Below, piece after piece: positions 1-13,500 of a stretch of DNA of 43,656 bases. The translations under genes and the position numbers were made by a program. Each line of letters begins with the position of its first letter. The stretch's first letter is position 1. The DNA is taken from NCBI GenBank assembly GCA_021396245.1, contig WNYE01000154.1, positions 1-43,656 of the forward strand. Reading direction: 5' to 3'. The notes under the pieces are model-generated. The model saw only the letters and a list, made by a program, of their open reading frames with translations, ran no database searches and was not told the origin of the DNA. This stretch comes from Sporothrix humicola (lineage: Eukaryota > Ascomycota > Sordariomycetes > Ophiostomatales > Ophiostomataceae).

Positions 1-94
1 TAAAATGTCCCCTCCACGTGTCTCAATATATATTTTTTTTCTTGTGCATAAAATCAACTAAAATCTTTCTTGTTTTTTGGTTTTTTTTTTTTTA

Positions 95-144
<50 letters not shown>

Positions 145-3100
145 CGAAGAAAGGTGAAAAGAAATAAAAGACGATAGGGTGGGGGGAAAGGGACGAGAGG
201 GTATCGAAACTTGAGGGAAGTGACTTCAAACAGCATCTATTTACAAATACATCTGGACTTTCGACATTGAAGATGCGGTCGCATGCAAAAGCAGTGAGGC
301 TTGTCATGAAGCCAATAGAGATAAAGATGTGACAGTTACTGACGTTGAATTTTGTCGAGGCTATCGGCATATGGGTGAGTTGTTCGTCCCATATCGAATT
401 GATATGAGTTGGGTAGTTTGGTTCTAGGGAAAGAATCGAGATAATATCATTATTCGAATAAGAGAAAGTAAAGAAATAAAAATGGGAAATATGGACGAAG
501 TGACTAGGGCGGTTTTTCTTTTCTTTTCTTTTTAAACATAATAATAATAATAATAAATGAGCGGGAACAAAAATGTAAATGAAAAGGATAAAGATGAATC
601 ATCGGCACTTAATAATCAATGTAGACCTCCCTGTGAACCTGCTACTTGCCTGGCGACGTTGAAACTGCACTTATTGCCTTGCAAGATCAATGTAGAATGA
701 TCCAGAGTTGTTAGATCCCTTTCTATTTAAAGATAAACCAACGGGCAGATACACCAGTCAGCCTTTCAAGGCTCACGAACACTCGTTACATCAGCTTCAA
801 AACTCCCGTTCCTCTTGATTTGATGATTAGATTACACTGCATAACCTGTGATATCTAGTCACGTGTAGTTTTCCGGTGACAGTCACAGCATAAATGACGG
901 ATGACAAAAATAACTACTGGTCGCAATTATGGCTAGTGTTTTATGGCACAAGATTGAAGCATCCTGACTGTTGTGTGTGAGAGGTGCGGCAGCCGGAATC
1001 AAAAGACCGGGTGCCAATCCTCCGGCTCACCGTTCTTTGGAACTGCACGGAATGGCCGTCTGTCAGCTCGCGCCATTCACCCACTAGGTCCGCCGCATCT
1101 GGCATTCTTTCACGATTGCACAGATACTACCTGACGCTGGTGGCGGTCTCGATACGACCCTCTACTGTATGCTGTATGGCGTAGATAGTAGCCGCTTCCA
1201 CCACCAACCTATCGCATCCATCGATTCACATCTGTGCCGCATTTTGTTGAGGACAGCCCGCATCATTTGATTCCGGCTTGGGCCTGGACTTCTTGGCTAC
1301 ACCCGGCTTTTTCTACATGTCGTCGGGCCTCCAAAGAGCCGTGAACCGCTTCAAATATCAAACGAAAAGCCGGGACAGATTTTTATTTGTTTGTGTTTTG
1401 TTTTTCAATAAATCCCCCCCTGTCAACCAGTCGAATTGTGTGATATTTTCTCTTCCTTTTGTTCTTCATTTTCTTCTGTTCCCCTTCTTTTTTTACTTCA
1501 AAAAATTAAACTCTTCTGGTTTACTTTTAGAGTGTTATTGTCTTGTTCCTCTTTTTGTTCCTTATTGTTTCGTTTCTTCTTTGGCTGTCCCTGTTCTTCC
1601 GCCATTTCCCTTCTTTTTTGGTTTTGTTTCCTTAAGCACCAAATCCTTTGCATCCTTTGACGCATCGAAACAGCCGAGGACCGCCAGTACGACGCCGGGT
1701 CCCACATGCAACCTTCTTTTCGTCATTTTCTTTGATTCTCGGGGTGTTCTCTTCCCCGGCTCCCGTGCGGCCGACTCCCGTTAGACGGAATAGGTATTAT
1801 GCCGGCCGGGGCTGCTATTGGATGTCTCATTGTCTTCCATAGCCTTACAGGAACGGAAGGAGCGAGAGGCAGGTGGCAGACATGACATACATAGCCTCCC
1901 TACATTTATTAAGTTATTCACCGGCATGTTGCCAAACTAGTCCTTTTTCAAGAAAAAAAAAATGAAACATAAAGTATTATCGTCACGATCTCCTTCCATT
2001 TTCTTTTGCCCCTCTGACCCATCTCATAGCAACCTTTGTTTGAATTTCGCTCTCGCCGCGTGCCCCCGTTCGTTAAATCTTTGCCTCCATTGTACAAATC
2101 GATTTCAAAGGCTTTACAATTTTCGGTGATTGCTTAGATGCCGTGAACTCTTCAGCGGGCTATGGCCTTCATATTTCACCCTTGCGGCCTTTGCTCTTTG
2201 TTGTACAGCCCGTGGCATCCGTAGAGGATGACAACAAAGAGGCGAATATCATTAGTGGCGACAGTTACGGCGTTGTGATCTAGTGTCTGGGTATGCTTAC
2301 AGTACATCGGGTAACCCCTAGCCCCTGTACGGAGTACTCTAACATATTTCGAGACATTTTCCTGGTGATGTCCGGCATTTCTTGGCTGCAAGGGCGTAGA
2401 ACAGAACCATCTTGCCCCTCTCTCGTATCTTTCATTGTCCTTCTCCCAGGGATGCGGCATTGTGTGACAATTTCACAAACTTTATTTCAAGTCATCATCG
2501 TGTGGTGAAGCTTCTCTAAAGACCATTGGTGCACGAAGAAATTCCACTAACTGCACTAACACTTCCCCAACTTCCCCAAGACAGGCGGCGTAAACGGCTC
2601 AACTGCCAAACAGTGTCAAACCTCCGGGGCCTGGACGCTGACAGCCCCACTACTGTCCCTTTCAGGGACCAACGCCTCCACTTCTTGTCGTTCTTTACTC
2701 GACATTGGCCGTCCCTTTCGGCCCATAGGTTGTGTTACCATACTTGCAGGAAGAGGTTCGCCAATCATCTGGGACGACGACCCACAGCAAACCGAGGCGG
2801 GGCATGGTTTTCAGAGGCTCGAGATGCTGCAGAAGTGATTTGCGTGACAATGAGAGGAGACCAATGCCCCCCAAAAGTCCCCAAAAAGGACTCAAAGAAG
2901 GCCATGGTAGCCTGGCTCGCCTGGCAAGGCCTGGACGGCCCACTTCGCCAAGATCCGTACCCAAGCTCCCAAGCTCGCAAGCCCCAAAGTATCGTATCTT
3001 CATAGGGCTTCTCAAGTACGTGCTGGTGGGACGGGATGTTCCTTCAGCCCCTCTGCTGGCATCCACGAAGCTCGTAATCGGCAAACTAGCGGTTGATGGA

Positions 3101-5931
3101 CGGACTTGAAGCAGCGGTCTGTAATTGGGAATTGGGGCTGGATGAATAAGGAATACGATATCTGTTTTAGATTGTAGTGGAAATAGCACAAGGATCAAGC
3201 GAGCAAAAGAACCACAAGGAATGAAGAATTCAAGCTGCTATCATGTCCACAAACGGAAGCTTTATTCTTCGTTTTCGTTTGAATTTTATTCTTACTTTCT
3301 TTTTTTCTCCCGTATTACACTTCCTCGTGGTTTGCTTTATGGCTCGACGTCATTTCCCCCATTTTGCCATCGTGAACGCCTTCACTGCTCATACCGCTGC
3401 GTTGATATTTGGCCTTTTGCCCCGCCGTTCCGTCTTATTGGCCACAGTGGCGGATATGCACGTCGCATTCTGCGTTCTATCTGATATCCGCATGTTTCTT
3501 GGCTGACTTTGCCAGCCGTAAGAGAGGACCAGAGGATGTTCAGCCCCGGCCTTCCTGCCCTTCTTTGTTCGACAGGCTTCCACGCTACGAGTGGCTCTCG
3601 TTGGGGGCCACGCTGATACGACATTTGGGCCTCTTTTGAAGCCTGCCGTCGCTCTCGGTGCCCCACTTTACTGGATGGTACTAACATCATTAGATTCTTT
3701 GGTAGCTGCACCAACAAGGCCTTTCGTACTCGCCAGGCCAGAAGAAGAAAACGGTCCATTCCACACGAGAGGGAGGGTCAGTACACGGGGGGAAGCGAGG
3801 ATGAGCTATGCACATTTGGCCTTTATCTGGCAGTTGTGCAATGCCCGTAGTTTGGGTTATATTTCTTTTCTCGCTGTTGATGGCAAACCGACACCCGCAT
3901 TCTCGGGCCTTTCTTTGCACCACATTGGCATACGCCTCGAAATTCCACAATGGGACATCAGTAACGCTGAGCAAAGCACCGTGATATTAAAAGTCAGATC
4001 ACAAATAACAATGATAATGCCAAGTAGCGAATTTCAAATTTATATTTGGAATTGAACACAACAATGCCAGACGGTAAGCTCAACCCAAAAGAGGCAAAAC
4101 CCGATGTATCAACGTGTATTCGTTTGATAATGGGAGCACCCCACATGCAGTAGGCAGTGTCAAGTCTAGCTACAGCAGCGGCTACAGCTACATACCGTGC
4201 CGTCTTTTATCAAAGGTACTGAGTGCTGGATCCACCGTGCTTGAATTCGACGTTGTCCATCGCACACCATTTACCCCGGACCCGACCAGGCGTGTGCTTG
4301 TCGTCGTATTTTGCAGTCTTTGCTGACTCCTGTATGCCAAAAATACAAGCACGACCAGCATGACAAGCACGAGAAAACAATTCCGCTACCTCGATCTACA
4401 CCACGTTGACAACGTCTTGGCATCTTCGGCCTGTCCATCTTGCATAGGCCAACCCTACCAGGCTTTAATTTGATTCCTTACTGTTTTCGTACGTGTATGC
4501 GTCCCTCCTAGTCTCCTATCGTCGTCGTTGGAGTCCAATCCTTTATTTATTAATATTATCGACCCTAGAGCGGGTGTCATTCACCACAGCCTCATCTCAT
4601 CTTCGCCGACCACTGCAACATCTCATCTGCCCAACTCTGCTCTAGCTCATCTGACTATTCATCTGACTATTCTGACTACTGTGGCATCTTCTTGCACGTC
4701 TCGTTTCTCTCGTCTCAGGAAGTTTGCTGACTCCCATTCTATCTTCTCCCAGAGAGGCAACAATCAGCCTTGCTGAAGATTACTCTTCCACGTTGTTCCG
4801 TTCTTATTCTTATTTGAGTTATATTTCTGTCCTATATATCTCACGGTGGCCACTTCGATACCGATCTTTGCCTCCCTCACCCGACGAGGCTTGGCCTTTG
4901 AGTACCATTCGAATTTTATTCCGCACCTTACCCCTACATGGCCACCTTGCACATCATATGGTCGCCTGTCTTTGTCTCACGAATTGCACGGATTCCACTT
5001 TTCACGGCTTTTATTTCCGCACGGTTACGAGTATACTCGTTCTAGGCGCTCGTCCCGGCTAGGACCCATCTGCGGTAGTCACTTCGTGCTATCTGACCTT
5101 GGTTTAAGGCTGCTGGTTGGTGGGTGCATGGTATTTGAGTATTTGAGTTTCTGAGTTTGCCATTTAGCATCACATCTGTTGCTCACTGTTACTTTGAACC
5201 TCACAGCCACGTTGCCCCTGTCGCCTGTCGCCTGTCGCTTGTCGGTGGATATTTTTGCTGAGACTCTTCTCTTTGCCCCTTTTATTTCTTTGATTAAAGT
5301 TTACCTTCTCACGTTCGGCTGCAATTCACATTTCTCCGAGGCGACAGCGTCCGACTATCGGGTCTCCAAGACGGGATTCGTATATCTTGCGTCGACACGG
5401 CACATGCTGCCCAACCTGGTGTGAACTATCTGTTCTCAGTCAAAGTTTCGCAAATTCTTGCCTTCGGTAACCTAGCAACTTACTAGAAACACGCAACATT
5501 CGACTGCATCATCCGAACTCCAAACGAAAATCAAATCAAGGTAAGAGATGCTATGAATATATGAATTTATGAATGTTGATTTTCAATTATGATGGAAGCC
5601 AAAAGGAAAGAAAATGAATTGACGTTGATGGAGGCGATGTGGCAACGCAGATTCCAATATTGGACTGTCAGGGCCTTTGGGAAGAAGAAAGGGGGTGGCT
5701 AATATTTTTATATGTGCAGACACCAGTGACCAAGACTTGAAAACGCCACTGGACATCCATTTTGAAGGACAACCCGAAAACGAGCAGGAATAAAAAGAAC
5801 CAGATACGACCAGCACAAAGGTCATTACCAACCAAACTCCACTTGCCAGCATCGACCGTGTGCAACTGCAGAGACGGTGACGACAGCCACACCAGCCAGT
5901 CAATACGGCATACGACACAAGGCCATCTGTG
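1..5931. other. Gene-poor intergenic region, probably including a long upstream region of the Zn2Cys6 gene
   Basis: No open reading frame here has a recognisable domain or sustained coding character; the ORFs are short, Phe/Ser/Leu-rich and not linked by convincing splice sites. Visible contents: a T13 run and A46 run (81-142), an ATA microsatellite near 536-557, CACGTG E-boxes at 15-20 and 860-865, a TACGGAGTAC motif at 2327-2338, and two tandem copies of a 12-bp unit (CATCTGACTATT) at 4648-4671. From about 4500 on, the + strand is pyrimidine-rich with many CATCT/TCTGAC words, typical of fungal promoters and 5' leaders. A good donor (AAG|gtaaga at 5541) and an acceptor (CTGCAG ending 5871) could define a 5'-UTR intron of about 331 bp for the downstream gene. 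That intron is an inference. Confidence 0.5.
81..142. repeat. Homopolymer pair T13-ACT-A46
   Basis: A run of 13 T (81-93) is followed by ACT and an uninterrupted run of 46 A (97-142). The arms could pair as a T/A hairpin. It could be a genuine poly(A) remnant of a retroposed transcript, but no gene or target-site duplication is recognisable beside it. Run length is also the least reliable thing in any assembly. Confidence 0.85.
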
Positions 5932-8900
5932 ATGCAGCCAACACGGTCACTAGAAGCTCGATCGGGACAAGAAGAAGCAACGACAAGGACCATGCAGCCA
6001 GCTGAACCAACGGCACCGCCGCCCAGGCGACGGAGACAGCACAAACGCAGCCGCAATGGCTGTTACACCTGCAAGCAGAGGCACATCCGCTGCGACGAGC
6101 AGAAACCCATCTGGTAAGTGCTGAAACGACACAGGAAATCAAAAGACGCAGGACTATCGTGTGCCCGTATCTCGATGATTGCTTGGCCAAGTGCCTGATT
6201 TGTCGTCAGTCTCCTTGGCTACACGATGGCGGCTGTGAAATATACGTATACGTTTTCTATACGTATTCGCAGCTGCTTGACTGTGCCCATTCTCTTTTTG
6301 GCCATTTTTAGCCATCTTCCCTCTACCACTTTCTATCAGACGGGATGTTTTGTCGCCGATGGCAGCTTCCTTTGGATGTTGGACCTTTCCAGAAGCCATG
6401 GAATATTTGATTTTCAATCTGGATTGCATCTTCCAATATCTGCGGGACATATTCATTCTGAACTGTCCAACAGCTTCGAGATGGTCGAGCTGGTCCAGTC
6501 GGGCGCACTCCTTTTCTGTGGCGAGTCTAGGCACCATCGACATCGCGAGGCTGCGCTGAAATATAGTGCATCAGTGATGTGCTTCCCGCCCCTGAGGACA
6601 GCAGAGAACCCCTCAACCTGATCGTTAGGGCAATCTCCCCCCCCTTTATATCTTTTTCATCCCCTTTCCTTTCCCTTCACCGCACATGTCCGTCCCTTTT
6701 AGACGACGTCCTCGATCCTCTCTTCTGTTCGCAATTTCTTGCCCATTTTCCCATTTCACACGGATAGTTTGCAGCGTCAGGCCACAAACTATTTTGCAAC
6801 ATCCCATATACAATATATGTGGCTTCTTGCTATACCAGGGGGCAAGCGCCTTCTTTACCAACATTCCAGCTGCTCGTATCTGTGTGGCGGCTTTGTGGCC
6901 GTTATACGAGAGGTGCATGAGGGCATTCCATCCTAAAACACGGACAAATCAGGAGCGGCAGCCACAATTTCCTGTCATTATATTTGGGGGACACACTTAT
7001 TTCTCCTATTTCTCGCCTATCATCCCCACCTCTCCATCTTGTTCTTTTCTTTTGCCCCCTATTATCCTGCACAAACTAACAACTCTATAGCACCAACTGC
7101 CTTGTACGTGGCGGTGCCTGTGGCTATCCCGTCAAAGCAAACACTGTATCATCGTCAACGACCAACAACGAACACAACCACGGAGCCAACCACGCAACCA
7201 ACAATGCCGGCGCCTCATCCAGCAACACGACCAACTACGATGGAACGGCGACGGATGATGGCCGGCACATGGCCCTGTCGGATTTCGTCGCCAGCTGGCC
7301 TCTGGATGACATGGGAGCCATGTCCACGTCCACTTCTGGAGACGGAAACAACATGAACCTGTTCGGGTCGGACTTGGCCTTCCGGCCGTCCTATTCTCCG
7401 TTTTTCTCGCCAACGCTGCCCATGTACCAGTCGAGTGACCCGTTCGACAGTCTTCCGGTGACGATGCCGCTGCACTCCATGGAGCTGTTTCACCACAGTG
7501 CGTTCTAGCCTAGTCCCCTCGAGTCCTCTCAGCCCCCTCGAAATCAACATCAAATCACCACTCATCCTTCCCGACCACTGACAGACCCAGTGACACACTT
7601 TCGCCTCTTCACACGCGCGCTGGTCGCCAAGACGCCCATGAACTCGTGCATCACGCTGATCCGCAACGATGCCGGCCTTTTCCGGAGCAGCCTTTTGCTG
7701 GCGGCCATGCACTATTCGTGGATCAATGGAGGGCTTGCCGACATGGAGGGGACATTTCTGTACCACAAGGTCGAGGCGATACGGCTTGTGAACGACCACA
7801 TCTCGGACCCAGCCTGGAGTGAAATCTGTGCCAATATTATTGCTGCTCTGGCAGTGGCGGAAAGCGGAATTGGCGACATTGACGCGGCCGAAGCCCATCT
7901 CAACGGACTGTTTACGCTTATCAACTGGAGAATCCAGGAGGAGTGCCCGGGTCGACTGCAGGGACTCTTTGAGCGGCTGATTCTCGTGGCCGGGACATTC
8001 ATTGCGGCGTCCAAGGGCCTTGGAAACATGGCAGTCTACGAAACACACAACGACATCTCGTCCATGTCATCTAATCTTTCATCTCACATCGGAAGCTCAG
8101 CGAATCCCGACTTTACCAGACTATTATTTGAAGCCACCAAGCCGTCGCCATTTTATTTTACGATTCGACCAGGCCATGAGCCCGCCAGTGCAAATGCTCA
8201 GAACACAGCCATAACCAGAGCGTTGAGGAGCTTGTCGCTGCTGCACGAGATAGACATCCCGAAAGAAGTGACCAAGAATACTCGTGTACATGCGAGACCA
8301 TCTTCTTCTTCGACAGTCAGACGGGTGATGACGTCTACTTCCTCCAAGGAGACTCCGAAAGAGGACGAAGGAATCAGCATGGACCAGGAGCTGTCGCAGG
8401 TTCTGCTTCTCGAGACCGAGTCGTACTTGACTCACTTGCTTTTCCCGCCCGATGCTCCGCTAAAAGCCTTGACACTCGGCTTCCAAATGTACCAACCTCC
8501 CGAGCAGCTCACCTCTCTGAATAACTTTTCGTCTGCACATCGGCAGGCAGAGACCGAGATAGGCTCAGACCAGCATTCAACCCCGACCCTCAGACGACAG
8601 GGCCAGACGGATATGGCCAGCACAATCGATCACTTTGCGATGAACTTTGATCCGCAGCTCCTTTCTCCTAACATGTTCTTCGATGCTGGAATCCACAGTG
8701 GCAACACCATCAACGACACCGCTTCTGGTATGGTCGCATCATCGGCGGCAGCCAGTCCGGCGACAAGCCATGCCACCATCTCGACAAACAACTCTGCTCA
8801 CTCGGCCAACGCGGCATACTCTGCAGCAGCCAGTCCATTGCCTTTCCGCACGCCAACGCCTTCAAATTCAAACTCAAATCCAAACTCAAATGCCCAGGAG

Positions 8901-9605
8901 ACTGCCCCTTCAGGATCTTTCGGATATTTTCCAGACCATGGAAGCCATTTTGACAGCATTTCAGACTCCCTTATCCCTCACTTTTCTCTTGGCTTGCCAG
9001 CCGCGGCCTACTTGTATCTGCACATATTTTTGGCGGATCTCTGGATCACTCCGCGGCCGCCGAGCTATTTGCCGTCCAACTATCCGCCACCGACCCAGAG
9101 CCGCATCGACCGTGATCTACGCCGCCGGCTGGTCGACACAGTCTGTGCCAGCCTCGAGCACACACGCGAGGCCATGCTGATGGGGTCGTACAGCCGCGAT
9201 CTTTGGATTTGGAAGGTGTTTGTTGGTGCCTATGTCCTGGCAAAAGCCCGCGACGAGAACAAACTACTGTCCGCGGCCAGCAAGAACACCCAGCAGCAGG
9301 GGAAGGGGAAGCAAAGGACTGCCACGGGGCCGTGCATAGACCCTACGCTGCTGGGAGCCATGGACATGCGATTTGAGCACAACGGGATATCTTCGGCAGC
9401 AATGCCGTCTGAGCAGCCCGAGTATTTTCTGGGGGCATGGTTCCGCTCACAGATGCGTGTCTGGGCGGATGCTGTCGACTCGCAACATTGGAACGACGCA
9501 AAACGGCAGGCAAGCGCCATTGCTTGGCCGCAGAACTCGTGGGCTGGTGAATCGGTGATTGAGGATCTGTGGACGCGGGCAATGTCAGGGAAAGGGTCGC
9601 CGTGA
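5932..9605 (+). CDS. Zn2Cys6 fungal transcription factor, 869 aa, two introns
   Basis: Nuclear zinc-binuclear-cluster regulator. Exons are 5932-6113, 7091-7497 and 7585-9605. The first join (TG|C) rebuilds the fourth zinc Cys exactly, giving the classic CX2CX6CX6CX2CX6C with cysteines at residues 44, 47, 54, 61, 64 and 71, preceded by an Arg-rich stretch. The second join (phase 1, A|AC) runs into NPVTHFRLF. After an Asn/Thr/Ser-rich linker, a helical region from about residue 200 (motifs LLAAMHYSWI and AEAHLNGLF) resembles fungal-specific TF domain 2 (PF11951 type). A Ser/Asn/Ala-rich low-complexity stretch at about residues 580-650 includes an SNSNSNPNSN run. The start is the first ATG (5932); the in-frame ATG at 5992 is an alternative. 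Intron 1 is 977 bp, very long for a filamentous ascomycete. The target genes are unknown. Confidence 0.88.
6114..7090 (+). other. 977-bp intron inside the zinc-cluster coding sequence
   Basis: Donor GTAAGT at 6114 and acceptor CTATAG ending 7090. The exon join is supported by the perfect Zn2Cys6 spacing across it. The intron contains a TATACGTA-rich stretch near 6239-6268 and pyrimidine-rich DNA. Its short ORFs on either strand show no recognisable domain. Confidence 0.8.
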
Positions 9606-9892
9606 GTCTATATTTGTTCAGGGAGCCGTGTTGGTGGGGTTAACGCCTTTGTTCTCGTTTCAGGAAATATTGGGCTGGCTTCGTGGTTTAACATCGTCTC
9701 TCCTTTCATATTGCTTAACTCCATATGTTTTCTTTCCCTTCGCCGTATATATTGCTGAAATCCATTCTCTGCCCAGTCCTAGTCCTGAATATGGTATATT
9801 CATAGGAGAATTATCTCTATTCAACGAGCACATAATTTTCATGCTGTCAAGTGTATCAAGGAATGCTACTCGAAATATAGCTGAGTATTCTC

Positions 9893-10519
9893 TTATTCGT
9901 CTTTGCCGTCATTGCCGGACGCAGGAATGCCCTCCGTACCGCGTCCAAGATCTTCTTTGAGCGCCTGACCGTCTTTGCTTCTCGGCGGCAAGCAATCCTG
10001 CAGACAAAACACCATCCGTGCCCACTCCGTCTTGCTCGGGTTGCGCCACGCGTGCATCGTTGCCCGTTGGACCATAACATCGCCCCGTCCCAGCCTGTAG
10101 GTCTGTCCCGAGTCCAGCTCGCTCACAACTTCTCCTTCCAGTACAATGCCATAGTCCACCGACACCGTCCGGTGCATCATGCAGGCGTATCCCGGCGCAA
10201 AGTCGACATATCGAAGAACAGTGCCGCCGCCCACAACGAGTCCCGTGGCCGCGGCGCCCTGGGCCACGCGTGCATCGTGGATGGCCACGTCGCGGTCATC
10301 ACTCAAATCGGCAGGGAACTGGGCCGTCGTCCAGCCCACAGACATCTGCATCTCGCCCTCGTCGTACGTGGCCCATTTCACTGGCCGGCGCGAGTGCAGC
10401 ACAGCCGTACCGTCGCCGGCATGGCCCGTGACAAAGACCGTTGGGCCTGGAAGCGCTGTGGCTCTCTGCGTCTCGGAGGGTGGACGGTCAAGTTTTGCCG
10501 AGGACGACGTATCAGCCAT
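9893..10519 (-). CDS. Cupin-domain protein, 208 aa
   Basis: Single-exon small protein, one cupin-2 barrel. The C-terminal half (about residues 105-175) carries cupin motif 1 (GYACMMHRTVSVDYGIVLEG, with a single His where metal-binding cupins have HxH) and motif 2 (GDVMVQRATMHAWRN, G-x5-R-x-T-x2-H-x3-N). The N-terminal half has the TVFVTGHAGDG / VKWATYDEGE segments often seen in fungal cupin proteins near small-molecule gene clusters. It ends tail-to-tail with the Zn2Cys6 gene 287 bp away. No signal peptide is visible, so it is probably cytosolic. The reaction and substrate cannot be told from the sequence; the partly degenerate metal site leaves catalytic activity open. Confidence 0.85.
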   Translation of the reverse strand: MADTSSSAKLDRPPSETQRATALPGPTVFVTGHAGDGTAVLHSRRPVKWATYDEGEMQMSVGWTTAQFPADLSDDRDVAIHDARVAQGAAATGLVVGGGTVLRYVDFAPGYACMMHRTVSVDYGIVLEGEVVSELDSGQTYRLGRGDVMVQRATMHAWRNPSKTEWARMVFCLQDCLPPRSKDGQALKEDLGRGTEGIPASGNDGKDE

Positions 10520-13500
10520 GATGGGCGGTTAAGCAGTGTTTGATCTCGGTGATTAAATTCTGGTGGCGGTGCGTTTTACTAGGATCGTTATTCTGGCGAT
10601 GTCTTGCTCTGGGACGTGGCTGTCATCTTCCTTCTTTTAATATCTTGAGCCGGGATGCTTCTCTTTTTATCCTGCCAGAATACCTGTTCTGCTTATATCG
10701 GATGTCCGGCGACTCGACGGGAGATTCTCCCCGCTGGGCTGGTTACTCTGCATATGCTCGAGCTTACTCTGCATATAACCGGAAATCGAGGAGTCTGTAA
10801 GCCATTGTGTAGCACCATTATGAAGGATACAAAAGTTGTTTAATTGAATGGAGCATAGAGTATGACATCAGGAGCATTGGCGGCGACGACACAAGATGCT
10901 GTGGTTCGTAGCACACAAATAATCAATAAGCATGGCTGGCTATAATGCATCCTTAGCCGCCTAGCAGGGCAAAACATCACGAGCACGGTGAATAAGACAA
11001 ACAAAAGTCACCATGCCAATAGTTTTGAATATTTCATGATGCAGGGAGGAACACATCCCTTACACGTACCGTCATGAAAAAAGATGCGTCTCACCGGATT
11101 GTTCAGAGTGTCAAGCCTCACCGCTCCAGTGAGACAAACTCACCGTCGCCATCGTGGACTGGCAATGATCGTCCTCTTCCGGGCATCTCTTTTGCCTCTT
11201 CGAGATTCAATCCCCCCCTTTCGACGGAGTATTTATTTGGTTTTCACTTACGGCGGACTTCCCCAGCCCTCATCATCGCTAGCCCCCTTAATTTTGTCCA
11301 TCGTGCACATCACTGGAGTCGCACACACGTGGAAAGGGGCCAAGACCAGGGGCACGCGCTCGCGTCCAAGGGGGCCCTGTCTGTCCCTGTGTCTGTCGAG
11401 GGAGCTGTGATGGGTCGCCCTAACCTGTGTCCAGCAACAATGTTTTACACAATGCGACGTGTCTGGACAGAAGCGCAGGAAAAGTGAGACGTAAAACAGA
11501 AATGTCGTTGGAGTATTGAGTATTTACAAATATCACTGGATTTGTTTAAGAAATGAAAAAGAGAAGAGATCGTGACGCAAATGCAGCTGCCAGCGCATCG
11601 CAAAATTCAATCCTTGGTCGCGTTTGCGCCTCATTGCGACAGGCCTCTCTTTTTTGCGCACCCTTGACCAGACCCTGCCATCTTGCCATGGCCAACTTTC
11701 AGCTGCAAGGAACAGTGTCATTTGGGGCCTGCAAGCCGGCCCGACAATCTTGGCTTTTTGGGCATGTGTGCTCTTTGCGCTTTTTCTGCAGCCCAGTTCA
11801 AGAGCCCCGCCTAAAAAGTCCCAACTCCAAGGAAAAGAACAGCGGCTATGCACTGCAACAACGTGAGAACGCACTTCCATCGCGCAAGAACTCAAGTGTG
11901 GGTGGGTGGGCACTGTGCGCTCAACTGCATTTCACCGAAAAGGAAAGAAAGCGAAGAGGGATAAAAGATCGAAAATGAAAATCAAAAAGACATTAAAATT
12001 CAAACGTACGATCGAAACAAACACCGGGCTTGAAACATGAAACAAGCCATGTTCTTTCTGCTTCTGAAAACAGACAGCCATCTTCATGTCACAAAGAGCA
12101 AAGAGGGCCGACTGAGGGCCAATACAGTGCTGACTTCGTACTGCCGTTTGTTCTCGCCCCCAAAAACAGAAATTTCACAGGAAGGCGAGGCAGTTATGCA
12201 AAAAGAAAGCACAAAGAAAACGGTGAAAGAGCCTGAAAAGCCTAACAAAATTCTTACACTCACTACAAGCATCAATCGCATAAATGCCTAAACGGCATTC
12301 ACACCAAAGACGGCGAACACATTCTCGGCAAACACAAGATACTCCGGTCTCAGTCTTGCGTTCGTTGATTTCTTTTTTTATCTTCCTTTTTCATCTTCTT
12401 CGTCCTGCTTCTATTTTTGCCCAGTTTGCCTTTGCATCTATTCCGTGAACGGAAGGCAAGCAAAAGAGGTGGCCAAAGAAGGAGCATGGAAGCAAAGGCA
12501 AATTTCTGAAAATCTTTCACCGAGCAGGCCCGAATCAAATGCAACTGCAACTGGAAACGGAGATCTTTTGCCTGTCGATGGCTTCTAGATTCTTGCCAGT
12601 TTGTCAACACACAACCGATCATCGTGTCCAATGAGCCATCGCTGGCCTTCTTTCGTTGTCCCTGCCCCAGAGGCTGCATGCAGAAAACTGAGACTGTATC
12701 ACAACGGCAGTTTTCACCTCCATCCTGGGGTGAAAATACGGAGTACAGGCCGTTCTCACCAACTTACTGTGTAAGATACTATTTTCAAATCTCTGCGACA
12801 CCTACAATGCCTCACATGGAAGCTGGGGAGAACACAAACAGGGCAAATTAAGACACTCGTGCAGGACGAACACACCCGAGCTGTTGCAGGTCCCTTTGTG
12901 TTCCTTGGAGACTTGAGAAATTCAAACTTAATTATGGTCTCTCTTCAGATGTTCACAGAGCACATGCGCGAATAGAGATACAAATCATGCCTGCAACGTT
13001 TTGTGCGAAGCAAAGTATCTTTCCACTTAACCACTACCACATTCAACATAGGCACGAGATTTACCCAGCGCTTCTTAGCCGAAAGATGCCTCAACCGGGT
13101 ACGTGGGATATTCCATACGAGTATCCTAAAAGTACAAAGTATCTATTTCGTCCGACATCTCGATTCATTGGCGATGGATGCCTTGACGGCTACACGCCCG
13201 ATTCCTCAAGTCTAGGCCTTTTCATCCAGTCTATTAGTGGGCAAGTTGAACAGTTGATCCGACAGAAGTCCCGATGAGCCGCATGTTTCTTACAAAGTAT
13301 CTTACGTCCTCTGGATTTCCTGCCTGGTTTGGTGCCAAGTATCTGCCAACACAGCGTTCAGCTGCCTGAATCTGCACAAATATGACTCTGCTGACTGCTG
13401 TGCGAACGCGATTCGCTGTCGATTTTGCATCAGTTTTGCAGCGGGCCGCCGGTGTCGCAGCGAGAACAAAGAATGTGTGAAAACTCTTCACAAAGCCTAC

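Noticed and set aside
2526..3198. Overlapping frames of 125-167 aa on both strands
   Set aside because: All three overlap, none has a recognisable domain, and no sustained codon preference is visible.
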